64,000 bases of DNA from Lachnospiraceae bacterium (GTDB lineage Bacteria; Bacillota; Clostridia; Lachnospirales; Lachnospiraceae), in NCBI GenBank assembly GCA_017938405.1, contig JAGBBP010000049.1, positions 186,001 to 250,000 of the forward strand. Direction: 5' to 3'. Shown here one piece after another: positions 16,835-26,000 of this stretch. The notes under the pieces are model-generated. The model saw nothing but the letters and a program-made list of their open reading frames with translations. It searched no databases and had not been told where the DNA came from. The number at the start of each line of letters is the position of its first letter. The stretch's first letter is position 1. Made by a program: the position numbers and the translations under genes.

Positions 16835-16863
16835 ATTATATATTTTTTTTCTTTTCATGTCAA
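16835..16863 (-). promoter_or_regulatory. Consensus promoter of the rnf operon
   Basis: Minus strand TTGACA (16863-16858), 17 bases rich in A, TATAAT (16840-16835). Both boxes match consensus exactly, so the operon is expected to be strongly and constitutively transcribed. I see no clear operator in the leader. Confidence 0.88.
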
Positions 16864-16969
16864 CAATCTTAGCATGTTTTTACGGGGTTTTACAGAATTT
16901 CACATTTTATATTTTCTTTTCCTTTTTCGATTTATCGCGCCGCAAAACTATGACTTTTTTTTAACAATT

Positions 16970-17857
16970 TTAACACTTTCCTGTTTTTCGCAAACTACTG
17001 GGAACATAGCCGTAATATTTGGAAAACGCATAGGAAAAATGCTCCATGGAAGCGTATCCCAACTGTTCGCTGATTTCCGTAATGCTGTAACGACTGTTTT
17101 GCAATAACGTTAAGGCCGCAGACATACGAGCTTCCAGTTTCTTTTGGGTAAAGGACTTTCCGTAAATTCTCTGTAACAACCGCTGGGTCTGTCGCACACT
17201 GAACCCCAGTCGTCTTGCCATTTCTTCCAATGTAATGTCCCGATATTCATACAAAAAGATTTCATCCGCCACCAAAAGTGCATTTTCTTCCCGGATTGCA
17301 TGAGCGCCGAATTGCTCTTGCGGTGCCGGCAACGGATTCTCTTCCTCTTTTGTTGTCAACACACTCCGAATACATTCGATTAAAAACTCCGCCAGCAAAT
17401 ATTGCATTTTTTCACCGGCTCCCGGCTGATTTCCTGCCTGTTCCCTTAAAAGTTCCCTCGTCAAATGCTCCAATCCCTTCCGGGCAGTTCCGCACCACAG
17501 GGGATGAGCGTTCAATCCTTGCAACAGGCCCCCTCCCGTTGCATTTTTTTGTATCTGTAAATAAATACCGAACTCTACCAAAGGATCTTCCTTAGATGGT
17601 ATCTGCTCATGCAACACTCCCGGCCCGGTAATGTAAAGCGTCCCCGGCTTCACCTCATAACGTTTCCGGTTCAGAAGCACCGCTCCGCTTCCTTTTTCCA
17701 CATAATGCAGTTCATATACGTTTTCTCCGTGAGCATGCTCCGGCATAACTTCCGTAAAACGCCGGTAACTTACCATGGCAATCGTTACTACGACACCCTC
17801 TAACAGAAAGCGGTATCCCCCGGTCTTTTCCTCTTCATAACCTTTTATTTTCGCCAT
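16970..17857 (-). CDS. AraC family transcriptional regulator
   Basis: This 295-residue regulator has an N-terminal cupin-like ligand domain (residues ~10-150; HAHGENVYELHYVEKGSG) and a C-terminal pair of helix-turn-helix units (~195-290), the second with ITEISEQLGYASMEHFSYAFSKYYG. GGAGG precedes the ATG. It is divergent from the GH95 fucosidase, whose promoter has a good -10 but poor -35, so it is the likely sugar-responsive activator. This is inference from position. Confidence 0.88.
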   Translation of the reverse strand: MAKIKGYEEEKTGGYRFLLEGVVVTIAMVSYRRFTEVMPEHAHGENVYELHYVEKGSGAVLLNRKRYEVKPGTLYITGPGVLHEQIPSKEDPLVEFGIYLQIQKNATGGGLLQGLNAHPLWCGTARKGLEHLTRELLREQAGNQPGAGEKMQYLLAEFLIECIRSVLTTKEEENPLPAPQEQFGAHAIREENALLVADEIFLYEYRDITLEEMARRLGFSVRQTQRLLQRIYGKSFTQKKLEARMSAALTLLQNSRYSITEISEQLGYASMEHFSYAFSKYYGYVPSSLRKTGKC

Positions 17858-18002
17858 TGCTTGTTCCTCCGTAAATATATTCTTCGGGCTTTTTCGACAT
17901 ACACCGATTCCTTCACAAATATTATTTTTATATCTTCGACAAAATACCGTTTACTTCGTCTATATGTCATATTATACGCTGGAAAAATCCGAATTGCAAC
18001 GA

Positions 18003-18008
18003 TATAAT
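18003..18008 (+). promoter_or_regulatory. -10 element of the GH95 gene
   Basis: TATAAT lies 35 bases before the ATG. At the -35 position there is only TGGAAA, a weak match, consistent with dependence on an activator such as the divergent AraC protein. Confidence 0.55.
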
Positions 18009-18043
18009 AGAATCAGAAAATTCCAAATTTACGGAGGTGTACC

Positions 18044-20275
18044 ATGCATCAGCTTACATATACCACATCGGCAGGATACAATTGGAACAAAGCACTTCCC
18101 ATCGGCAACGGTCGTCTGGGAGCCATGATTTACGGAAACAATACCTCCGAACGTTTTCAGCTTAACGAAGACAGCGTCTGGTTCGGCGGTCCACGCAACC
18201 GCAATAACAAAGATGCGCTTGCACATCTTAACGAAGTGCGTTCCCTTATCCTTTCCGGAAATATCCGAAAAGCGGAAGAACTGTGTAAATATGCCCTGAC
18301 CGGCACCCCGCAAAGCGAACATACCTACCAGACTTTAGGCGATGTATATTTTGATTTCTGCGGACGTCTCACAAACGGCATCAACTTCCGGCGTACCCTG
18401 GATTTGGAGACCGCGGTACATACCACTGTTACTACCGAGGAATCTACCGGCGTCACCTATCGCTGCGATTCTTTTGTCAGCAAAAACTATAACTGCATTG
18501 TAGCCAGATTTACCGTTTCTGCTCCGGGGCACTTGGATTTGGCCGCATCCTTACAACGAGGCAACTTCTATGAAGCTACGGAACATACTGCGGACTCTTT
18601 ATATATGTCCGGAAACTTAGGGGGTGGCGGTTCCGATTTTTGCTGCGGCATGCGCATGCTTTCCGACGGTAGCTTCGTAAAGGGCATCGGCGAACATTTA
18701 CTGACGGAAAACGCCGCGGAAGTATTAGTACTCATTACCGCTTCCACTACCTTCCGCAGTGCTATTCCGCGAAAGACCGTAGAAGACACCTTAACCAAGG
18801 CTGCAGTACTTTCCTATGAAGAATTATACCATGACCATTTAGCAGAGTATCAGCCGTATTATAAACGAATGACGCTTTCTCTTCCTTACGACAAAAAACT
18901 GGATGAACTTACCACCGACGAGCGTCTTCGCCGTATCTCCGACGAACAGCCGGACAACGGTTTGCTTGCCACCTATTTTGCTTACGGACGTTATCTTCTG
19001 ATTTGTTCCAGTCGCGGTGATTGCCTCCCGGCAAACCTGCAAGGTATCTGGTGCAACAGCATTGATGCTCCTTGGGGAAGTAAATATACCATTAATATTA
19101 ACACCGAAATGAACTACTGGCCGGCCAATATGTGTAATTTGGCAGAATGCCAGATGCCGCTTTTCTCTCATATCATGCGGATGCTTCCCAACGGGCAGCG
19201 TACCGCAAAAGAAATGTATGGTTGTAAAGGTTTTGTTGCGCACCACAACACGGACATGTGGGGGGACACCGCACCGCAGGATATTTACATCCCGGCTACC
19301 TTCTGGGTCATGGGTGCCGCATGGCTTTGTACCCACATCTGGCAGCACTATTTGTATACACAGGATGTAGCCTTTTTAAAAGAATACTATCCGGCTTTAA
19401 AGGAAGCGGTACGTTTCTTCTTCGATTTTCTCATTGAAGTAGACGGTTTCTATGTTACCTGTCCTTCCGTTTCTCCGGAAAATACCTATATTATGAAAAG
19501 CGGTATGAGCGGATGCCTCACCTACGGTTCTACGATGGATAACGAGATTTTACACGAACTGTTTCGCAATCTTCTTTCTGCCGCACCGATTGTGGGCGAC
19601 ACAGATACCACTTTCCTCACAAAGGCAAAGGAATATGACGCAAAGATTCCGGGCATCCGCATCGGGAAACACGGACAAATTATGGAATGGCAGGAAGACT
19701 ACGACGAGGCCGAACCGGGCCATCGTCACATCTCCCACTTATGGGCCTTGCACCCGGCTTTCCAAATTACACCGGATGCCACTCCGGAGCTGTGTAACGC
19801 AGCAAAGGTTACCTTAGAGCGCCGACTGGCAAGCGGCGGTGGCCATACCGGCTGGAGCCGCGCCTGGATTATCAATATGTACGCAAGACTTTGGAACAGT
19901 GAAGAATGTTACAAAAATCTTCTGGCACTGATGCAAAAGTCCACCTTGGAAAATCTTTTGGACAATCATCCGCCATTCCAGATTGACGGTAATTTCGGCG
20001 CCACTGCCGGTATTGCGGAAATGCTGTTACAATCCAACGAAGCCCGCACCGTACTGCTTCCTGCTCTCCCGAAAGAATGGAAAGAAGGAAAGGTAACCGG
20101 CCTCTGCGGCGTTGGTGCCGTCACTTATGATATTACTTGGAACGACGGTGTTTTAGCTGAGGTTATCTTATATGCAAAATATGACACCACTCTTACGTTA
20201 CAGTATCAAGGTATTTCCCGTACCTTCACTTTAAAGAGCGGTTCCGCAACCAAACTTACCCAAAAAGATTTCTAA
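18044..20275 (+). CDS. Glycoside hydrolase family 95 (alpha-L-fucosidase/galactosidase type)
   Basis: This is a 743-residue inverting hydrolase that removes alpha-1,2-L-fucose (some members L-galactose) from host or plant glycans. Domain order matches GH95: N-terminal beta domain with PIGNGRLGAMIYG and NEDSVWFGGPRNRNN, an (alpha/alpha)6 barrel, and a C-terminal beta domain. The N-x-N pair that orients the catalytic water is at N351/N353 (NINTEMNYWPA), and DGNFGATAGI is present near the end. There is no signal peptide, so it acts in the cytoplasm on imported oligosaccharides. GGAGG precedes the ATG. No transporter is adjacent. Confidence 0.95.
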   Translation: MHQLTYTTSAGYNWNKALPIGNGRLGAMIYGNNTSERFQLNEDSVWFGGPRNRNNKDALAHLNEVRSLILSGNIRKAEELCKYALTGTPQSEHTYQTLGDVYFDFCGRLTNGINFRRTLDLETAVHTTVTTEESTGVTYRCDSFVSKNYNCIVARFTVSAPGHLDLAASLQRGNFYEATEHTADSLYMSGNLGGGGSDFCCGMRMLSDGSFVKGIGEHLLTENAAEVLVLITASTTFRSAIPRKTVEDTLTKAAVLSYEELYHDHLAEYQPYYKRMTLSLPYDKKLDELTTDERLRRISDEQPDNGLLATYFAYGRYLLICSSRGDCLPANLQGIWCNSIDAPWGSKYTININTEMNYWPANMCNLAECQMPLFSHIMRMLPNGQRTAKEMYGCKGFVAHHNTDMWGDTAPQDIYIPATFWVMGAAWLCTHIWQHYLYTQDVAFLKEYYPALKEAVRFFFDFLIEVDGFYVTCPSVSPENTYIMKSGMSGCLTYGSTMDNEILHELFRNLLSAAPIVGDTDTTFLTKAKEYDAKIPGIRIGKHGQIMEWQEDYDEAEPGHRHISHLWALHPAFQITPDATPELCNAAKVTLERRLASGGGHTGWSRAWIINMYARLWNSEECYKNLLALMQKSTLENLLDNHPPFQIDGNFGATAGIAEMLLQSNEARTVLLPALPKEWKEGKVTGLCGVGAVTYDITWNDGVLAEVILYAKYDTTLTLQYQGISRTFTLKSGSATKLTQKDF

Positions 20276-20326
20276 ACCGCCCTCCGGTTTGAGAATATTT
20301 TAAATTATAGGTTTTCCTATAATAAA

Positions 20327-20369
20327 AGCCTTATATCGTTTCCTTACGGAACCCGATATAAGGCTTTCT
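20327..20369 (+). terminator. Terminator between GH95 and the chemoreceptor gene
   Basis: A perfect 12-bp stem (AGCCTTATATCG / CGATATAAGGCT) with a 15-base loop is followed by TTCTTAC. On the minus strand the T run is weaker but an AT flank exists, so it may act both ways. Two smaller hairpins lie just upstream at 20276-20323. Confidence 0.8.
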
Positions 20370-20385
20370 TACTTTTATCTTTTAC

Positions 20386-22236
20386 CTAAAACTGAAACTT
20401 ATCAATAATCTCTTCCAATTCACCGACGCTGTCTACCGTATTACTGGTCAATTCACTGTTATCGCTGGTAACGGTTACTACGTTGGAAGTCTTCTCCGCA
20501 ATATCACTTACACCGACGCTGGTTTCCTGAATGGTGCTGTGAATATTGCCGACCGCCTCCGTAACACTTTCAATGGAAGTATTCAGTCGCTCTACACCCA
20601 TGGAAATGTTCGTCATACCGTTCTTAAAGGTGTCCGCATCCTTCTGATACTGTTCACTGATTTGCTTAAAGTTATCGTAATCCGTAAGAACGTTTTCTTC
20701 CAGAAATACGGAAGTCTCTTCCAGGCTTGCGGAAATATTTGTCACCGCACGGTTCACTTCCGCAATAATCACATTAATATCATCTACCGTATCCAAAGAA
20801 CGCTTCGCCAGATTATTGATTTCCGATGCAACTACCGCAAATCCGCGACCCGCATCTCCCGCTCTTGCCGCTTCGATACTTGCATTCAGGGAAAGAAGAC
20901 CGGTCTGATCGGAAATCTCTACAATAGCATCCGTCAATTCGTTAATCTTAGCCACCGACTTCAAACCGTTCATTGCCACTTCGGTCCGATCCTTAATCTG
21001 CTGATACATCTCCTTGGTACGGGTAATTGCTTCCGCTGTGGAATCCTGCATCGCTTTTGCTCTGCCCGCAATTTCTTCCGAAGCCTTGTTGCTTTCCTCG
21101 GTCTCTTTTCCGATACGCTCGGACTGTTCACGCATCTTTATCACGTGCTCATTCATCATCCGGGTCATGCCGGTAACCGTCTCCGTACTTGCCGCCAACT
21201 GCTCCGTAGTTGCGGAATTATCCATGCAAAGCACATGTACCTGATTACTGGAATCCTCCAGCTTGCTCATGTTATCCTTAATATTGGTATTGGCATTCTC
21301 TATCTTTTGCACGATTTCATGCAAATTCTCGGTCATCTCCATTACCGCCCGGCTCATCATACCGGTCTCGTCTTTTCTGGCACAGAGCTTATCCATATCC
21401 TCCGGTACCTTCAGCTTTAACTTTGCGGTATCGTTAATCACATTACTGAGCTTCCAAATCGGTTTACTGATTCTTCCCACAATCACATTGGTCAACAAAA
21501 TTGCTGCTGCCAAGATCACTAAGGTAACAATTACCGCTCTTATTATCAACTCACGAATCGGATTCATGAGCTCGTCACCGTCCGCACAAACAACAACGAC
21601 AGACTTAATACCCGTAACATAGTAACTGGCATATTGCGTCACACCGTTGTCCTCAAATTCGGCACAAAGATTATCCGGAACAACACCTTTATTAATATTT
21701 CCCAGCAATTCCGTAATTACACGAACCGTATTCGGCTTACCGATTTTGGATTCATCCGAATGATACAAAATAATGCCACTCTTATTTAACACATAGTAGT
21801 AATAGGAATCCACACCTTCGATTTCCATATCCTGCAAAATCTCTTTGTACTGATCCGCGGTTAATACTTCCTTTTGCTGCTTAATGGAATCATTGTCCTG
21901 CACTTCTTCTTCCGCCACATCAATCATCTTACCGTAAGATGTAATGGTATTTAACATCTTACCGTAGGCAGAATCCACCACTAAGCCTTCGATATAATTC
22001 ATCATAACAAGCAAAGTAATACCCACCGCAATGACAATACCGGTAACAACCAAAATAAGAATTCTTGATTTAATAGACTGTACTTTATTATTATCTTTCT
22101 TATCTTTCTTCTTTTTTGACAAAGCTTTCGTCTTCTTCTCACTCTTCTTCAAAGCCTTCTCAGTCGGCACCGCTTCTTTTTTATGTACCTTCTTCGGCTT
22201 CGGTTCCTTTACACTCTTTATTGCTTTTTTACCCAT
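20386..22236 (-). CDS. Methyl-accepting chemotaxis protein
   Basis: This is a 616-residue membrane receptor. An unusually long lysine-rich cytoplasmic N-terminus (~residues 1-52) precedes TM1 (~55-80). Then come an extracellular Cache-like sensor (~81-230), TM2, a HAMP domain and a methyl-accepting signalling coil whose conserved tip reads ISDQTGLLSLNASIEAARAG. It would control CheA kinase activity. No che genes are nearby. The ligand is unknown. Confidence 0.95.
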   Translation of the reverse strand: MGKKAIKSVKEPKPKKVHKKEAVPTEKALKKSEKKTKALSKKKKDKKDNNKVQSIKSRILILVVTGIVIAVGITLLVMMNYIEGLVVDSAYGKMLNTITSYGKMIDVAEEEVQDNDSIKQQKEVLTADQYKEILQDMEIEGVDSYYYYVLNKSGIILYHSDESKIGKPNTVRVITELLGNINKGVVPDNLCAEFEDNGVTQYASYYVTGIKSVVVVCADGDELMNPIRELIIRAVIVTLVILAAAILLTNVIVGRISKPIWKLSNVINDTAKLKLKVPEDMDKLCARKDETGMMSRAVMEMTENLHEIVQKIENANTNIKDNMSKLEDSSNQVHVLCMDNSATTEQLAASTETVTGMTRMMNEHVIKMREQSERIGKETEESNKASEEIAGRAKAMQDSTAEAITRTKEMYQQIKDRTEVAMNGLKSVAKINELTDAIVEISDQTGLLSLNASIEAARAGDAGRGFAVVASEINNLAKRSLDTVDDINVIIAEVNRAVTNISASLEETSVFLEENVLTDYDNFKQISEQYQKDADTFKNGMTNISMGVERLNTSIESVTEAVGNIHSTIQETSVGVSDIAEKTSNVVTVTSDNSELTSNTVDSVGELEEIIDKFQF

Positions 22237-22428
22237 AACCTCGTCCTCCTTCTCATGCTATACGGACGATAGCATTTTTAGTTCGAACCCTTCTTGCCCC
22301 ATTTCATACTACCTTATCTACATTATACTACATCTGCCGCAGTTTTTCCAGTTATATTTTAACTATTTTACAAGTTTTGTGTAAATTTTTCGACAGAATG
22401 AACATATCTATTATTATATTCTCTTTTG

Positions 22429-22923
22429 TCATTTTAACTGGTAGGCGATTCGCGGTGCTCCGTTTTCCAAATAAATAATTCCGCACCGTTTGAAACCGTA
22501 TTTTTCCACCAGATGCTGCATGGTTTTGTTGTCCGCATGGGTATCGATTCGAAGGTTAGCGATACCTTGCTCTGTCATTTTCTCTTTGCAAAATTCCAGC
22601 ACCGTTTGAAAGATTCCTTTCTTTGTACCGTCACTTGCAATCCGGTGAATCACACCGTAAGGCTCCTGATTCAGCCATGCGCCGTCGATGTAATGATAGG
22701 TCGGATCCTCCTGAAACGAAAGCATAAATACCCCACACAGCTTATCGTCTTCCTCGCATACATAAAGTCGGGAAAGTTCTATATCCTGCCGCAAATACTC
22801 CTCCGGAGGGTACCCGATTGCCCATTGGTTCGGATTTCCGGAAGCATCCATATAGGCTTTTGCCGCATTATAAATCTTTCTGATGTTTGGTAAATCCCCG
22901 ATAGTTGCACTTCTGATTCGCAT
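22429..22923 (-). CDS. GNAT family N-acetyltransferase
   Basis: This is a 164-residue single-domain acetyltransferase. It begins MRIRSATIGDLPNIRKIYN and has a C-terminal half with NLRIDTHADNKTMQHLVEKYGF and CGIIYLENG. The acetyl-CoA loop is degenerate (HRIASDGTKKGIFQTVL). The substrate is unknown. It lies 42 bases downstream of the DUF402-Nudix gene and may be co-transcribed with it. Confidence 0.85.
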   Translation of the reverse strand: MRIRSATIGDLPNIRKIYNAAKAYMDASGNPNQWAIGYPPEEYLRQDIELSRLYVCEEDDKLCGVFMLSFQEDPTYHYIDGAWLNQEPYGVIHRIASDGTKKGIFQTVLEFCKEKMTEQGIANLRIDTHADNKTMQHLVEKYGFKRCGIIYLENGAPRIAYQLK

Positions 22924-22965
22924 AGCATGTGATTCCTTCCTGTCCGTATCACCTTTCTACTTGTC

Positions 22966-24096
22966 TTATTCCTGTTGCACCTTCCAAGCCCGCTTTAAGC
23001 CTTCCAGCACCCTCGTTTCCCGCTCCACCATCGCCTTGTCCCATTCGGTACAATGACAATGTTGATTGGTACGGATAGCCTCCTCCGGCGTCACAAACTC
23101 CAAGGTAAAGCCTTCTTCGGCCTCGTAATCGTCTAACTTCTGCTCACCGGTTACCTCGGTCACCTCACAGGTGTAATAGAAATTTTCCTGTTCGAAGATA
23201 GTATTTTCAAGGTAATCGCTCTTTTGCAGACGAAGCACAAACCCGTATTCTTTAATAGTTTCCGGTTTTACATCAAGTCCCGTTTCTTCCTTTACTTCTC
23301 GAATCAATGTAGCTTCATGAGCTTCGTCCCCTTCGATGCCGCCACCTGGGAATTTGTAATAGTCATACTTTAAGCTATGTACCATGGCAAGCTTATTATC
23401 TTTCCAAATGATACCCCGCACCGAAGGACGGGCAGAATGAGGCCAGTCTTCTTCATAATCCAGCATATCCACGCAAAACAACGGCCGCATGGTCGGACGC
23501 TTCTTTAACTTTTCGTCCAAAGTTTCCCGTACCACCGTTTTATAATCACGGGCACCTTCTTCGATTTTCTGATTCATAAAAGCAAGGACCTCGTTACAAT
23601 ACCGCTCCGTTTGTTCAAAATCCGTACAATATTCCTTTAAAACAGCTTCGCCCTCCGCAAGGGCACTCTCATACTGCTCCTTAGACAATTCTCCTGACGC
23701 GTATGCCGCATCCAACTCATCTCTGTCGTCCACCAAAACATCGCCCTGCGGTGTAAAAATCACATCCAGATACTTGTCCACATAGACCGCAATGCCATCC
23801 TTGTCGTACTCCACAGCATCTAAAATATCCACATACCAGACAGAAACTCGACCGTTTTCCAGATACTTCGCCGTCACCATATGTTCTCGCCCATCCGGAA
23901 CCATCTGGAGCCACGTCATTCCTGCACCGCAAACCTCCGTTTTACCGTCTTTCGGAAAGTCCCAGAACCGCGGCTCTCCGGAGGTCAGCCGAATCAGTGC
24001 CACAAGGCCTTTAAAGTGCTCAGTTTCCACCCGCATCTGATAATACGGAAAATACTGAAATCCCCATACATCTCTGTCCAAACGTTTTCTTTTCAT
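22966..24096 (-). CDS. DUF402-Nudix fusion protein
   Basis: The protein has 376 residues. The N-terminal half (~45-185) matches DUF402 (FomD/Ntdp-type nucleoside phosphatase fold): VWYVDILDAVEYDKDG, VYVDKYLDVIFTPQGD, DDRDELDAAYASG. The C-terminal half (~215-355) is a Nudix hydrolase with a complete Nudix box, G-x5-E-x7-REVKEETGL. Both domains usually hydrolyse nucleoside di- or triphosphate-linked molecules, so a two-step or dual-specificity nucleotide-cleaning role is plausible. AAGGAG precedes the ATG. The tandem 53-bp array lies directly upstream. Confidence 0.88.
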   Translation of the reverse strand: MKRKRLDRDVWGFQYFPYYQMRVETEHFKGLVALIRLTSGEPRFWDFPKDGKTEVCGAGMTWLQMVPDGREHMVTAKYLENGRVSVWYVDILDAVEYDKDGIAVYVDKYLDVIFTPQGDVLVDDRDELDAAYASGELSKEQYESALAEGEAVLKEYCTDFEQTERYCNEVLAFMNQKIEEGARDYKTVVRETLDEKLKKRPTMRPLFCVDMLDYEEDWPHSARPSVRGIIWKDNKLAMVHSLKYDYYKFPGGGIEGDEAHEATLIREVKEETGLDVKPETIKEYGFVLRLQKSDYLENTIFEQENFYYTCEVTEVTGEQKLDDYEAEEGFTLEFVTPEEAIRTNQHCHCTEWDKAMVERETRVLEGLKRAWKVQQE

Positions 24097-24149
24097 GTCC
24101 CTTCTCCTTCATAAACTGCTCACCATCTTATAACGCTTATGCGATATAA

Positions 24150-24361
24150 CCCGACTGATTCTGTTCATTTTGCATTTCATCGGGTAGCTTCTTAGAGTAC
24201 CACCTGACTACTTTCCTTTTTTGACCATTTAGTCGGGGAATTCTTCCTTGCATTTCCCGACTATTTTCATTTTTTTGCCTATTAGTTGGGTACTCTCTCA
24301 AATAACGCCCCGACTACAGTTCCCTTTTCGCCGTTTCGTCGGACATTTCCGATCTACCGTC
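24150..24361 (+). repeat. Four tandem 53-bp units, each an imperfect hairpin
   Basis: CCCGACT-like boxes start at 24150, 24203, 24256 and 24309, each exactly 53 bases apart. The matching TCGGG-like boxes at 24180, 24233, 24286 and 24339 keep the same period. Each unit can pair CCCGACTA with TAGTCGGG across a T-rich loop. In units 2 and 3 the changed bases make G-U pairs if the plus strand is RNA but A-C mismatches on the minus strand. The period is not a multiple of three and no gene covers it. Function unknown. Confidence 0.8.
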
Positions 24362-24364
24362 CAC

Positions 24365-24847
24365 TTACCGAATTTCCTCCGGCTCACCCGGAATATCACC
24401 TTCGGAAAGTCTCTCCATAATCTCTACGACATCCTCTGAGAAAAACTTCTCCTTCGACTGCTTGATTTTCTCCAAAGACCACCATTTTCCTGCAGTCATT
24501 CTTTTATTTTCGTTTTCCGTCCAACCGGCGTAAGAAAATTCCGTTTCATCTAAGCGAACCAAATAAAATCGTTCTTCACTTTGTACTGTTTTCCCGCTCT
24601 TTAACTCATACAGCGGAAATCTGTAATATATTTGTGGCGTAGAATCACTTCCGCTCAATTCGATTCCAAGTTCTTCAAAAAGTTCTCTTTTCAGAGCTTC
24701 CTCAAAGCTTTCTCCGTCATCCAAGCCTCCTCCCGGCGTAATCCAGATGGATTCCTTTTCCGCGAAGAAATCAAAGGTGTATCGGAACAAAAAGATTTGG
24801 TTCTGTTCATTCAGAACGATTGCTCTGCTGGATTTTCTTGTCTGCAT
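24365..24847 (-). CDS. Nudix hydrolase
   Basis: This is a 160-residue protein with an intact Nudix box, GGLDDGE-x7-RELFEELGI, after an opening SSRAIVLNEQNQIFLFRY. Start choice: the ATG at 24847 has GGGAG five bases upstream; the alternative at 24859 has GGA directly abutting it. It follows the cyclase gene by about 50 bases on the same strand. The substrate is unknown. The tandem 53-bp array begins four bases beyond the stop, on its 3' side. Confidence 0.85.
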   Translation of the reverse strand: MQTRKSSRAIVLNEQNQIFLFRYTFDFFAEKESIWITPGGGLDDGESFEEALKRELFEELGIELSGSDSTPQIYYRFPLYELKSGKTVQSEERFYLVRLDETEFSYAGWTENENKRMTAGKWWSLEKIKQSKEKFFSEDVVEIMERLSEGDIPGEPEEIR

Positions 24848-24899
24848 ATCTACTCCCATTCCTTTCCGGTAATCACTTTTACCGCCGTAGTTCCGTCTT

Positions 24900-25487
24900 C
24901 TATCTCTCAATCAAATACGCCCTGCACGGTGCCCCATCAAATCCCGCAAAATTTAGCGGTGCCGCACTCAGGAAGTACTTGCCCTCGGAAACACCGGAAA
25001 GCACCAAGCCTTCCAAAAGCACAATTTCCTTTGCTAATAAAACCAAATGTACCGCCATCGGTGCATCTTCCGGTCCTACGGTCTGGCTTTCGTTACCGAT
25101 AAGTTTTACTCCCGCTTTCGCAAATACTTCTGCCGCTGCAAAGGTCACCGTTGCCTTTCCCCCGATTAAAATCTTCTCATCTGCTCCGACGCTCTTTGCT
25201 TTCTTCAGAATCTCACGGGCATCTTCTGCGGTCACATCCCCTTCATGACGTGCCACATAACAGTCTCCCACAAACACATCCAACGGCATCTTATCCACGG
25301 TTTTTCCGTCCTTCAGGAAATGAAACGGGGCATCAATATGCGTCCCGTTATGAGCACACATAGAGAAAACGGAAAGGTTGCAAACATCCCCTTTCTCTAC
25401 ACTAAGCACCTGTTCTGCTTTCGGGCTTTCATCCCCCGGAAATACGTTGCAGGAAAGAACCTCCTGCGAAATATCGATGATTCTCAT
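24900..25487 (-). CDS. Cyclase family protein (kynurenine formamidase-like)
   Basis: This is a 195-residue metal-dependent hydrolase of the cyclase/KynB fold. The metal motif HxGTHxDxPxH is complete (HNGTHIDAPFHFLKDG), followed by RHEGDVTAEDAREIL and the family's GNESQTVGPED. Start at 25487 after GGAGG. Members cleave N-formylkynurenine, isatin or other amides; no tryptophan-degradation genes are nearby, so the substrate is open. It overlaps the preceding GNAT gene by four bases (ATGA). Confidence 0.86.
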   Translation of the reverse strand: MRIIDISQEVLSCNVFPGDESPKAEQVLSVEKGDVCNLSVFSMCAHNGTHIDAPFHFLKDGKTVDKMPLDVFVGDCYVARHEGDVTAEDAREILKKAKSVGADEKILIGGKATVTFAAAEVFAKAGVKLIGNESQTVGPEDAPMAVHLVLLAKEIVLLEGLVLSGVSEGKYFLSAAPLNFAGFDGAPCRAYLIER

Positions 25488-25989
25488 ACTGTCGCCTCCC
25501 ATTCTTCTCGTAATATTGAATAACATAATGTGTCACTCTTATCTCTTGCATGCATCCTAAGTCGACCTTCCAAAGCAAAAGAACATTTTTCCAATACATG
25601 CGCACTACTCTCATTATGAGCCCGGACCCATGCCGCAATGACAGAGGCATTTAACTTGCTAAAACCGTATTCCAACATACACTTAATTGCTTGTGTTGCA
25701 TATCCTTTGTTGCGGTATTTCGCTCCGATTCCATATTCCAGCTCATAATATCCTTCGTAACGATTCATATCCCCAAGGGAAATAAAACCGATTAATTCAC
25801 TGCTTTCTTTACTGATAATTTCACGAAAGCTAGACTCCTTCGCCCACGCACTTATCAATTCCAAACCTTCCTCTTTCGAATCAAAATACGAAATTCCGTT
25901 TTTTTCATCTCAATGTCTTGCCATAATTCAAAAAGACTATCAGCATCACTTTCCTGCCATGTCCGTAGAAATAAATCTTTTGTTTCCAT
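25484..25989 (-). pseudogene. GNAT acetyltransferase gene split by a frameshift
   Basis: The start at 25989 (METKDLFLRTWQESDADSLFELW) follows GAGGAG, 11 bases after the previous gene. Reading stays good to EMKK, where a seven-A run (minus strand, 25905-25899) shifts the frame and leads to a stop. With eight A's the frame reads EMKKNGISYFDSKEEGLELISAW and joins the ~126-codon C-terminal part, including the acetyl-CoA motif AKYRNKGYATQAIKCMLEY. The rest is intact, which suggests recent loss, homopolymer error, or slippage-based switching. Confidence 0.78.
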
Positions 25990-26000
25990 ATACTCCTCTT

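Noticed and set aside
20539..21420. 293-codon plus-strand frame within the chemoreceptor
   Set aside because: It is antisense to a clear MCP gene, His/Ile/Leu-rich with no motif and no ribosome site; a shadow frame.
24150..24361. The 53-bp array as a CRISPR
   Set aside because: Units are degenerate throughout, without identical repeats and distinct spacers, and no cas genes are near.
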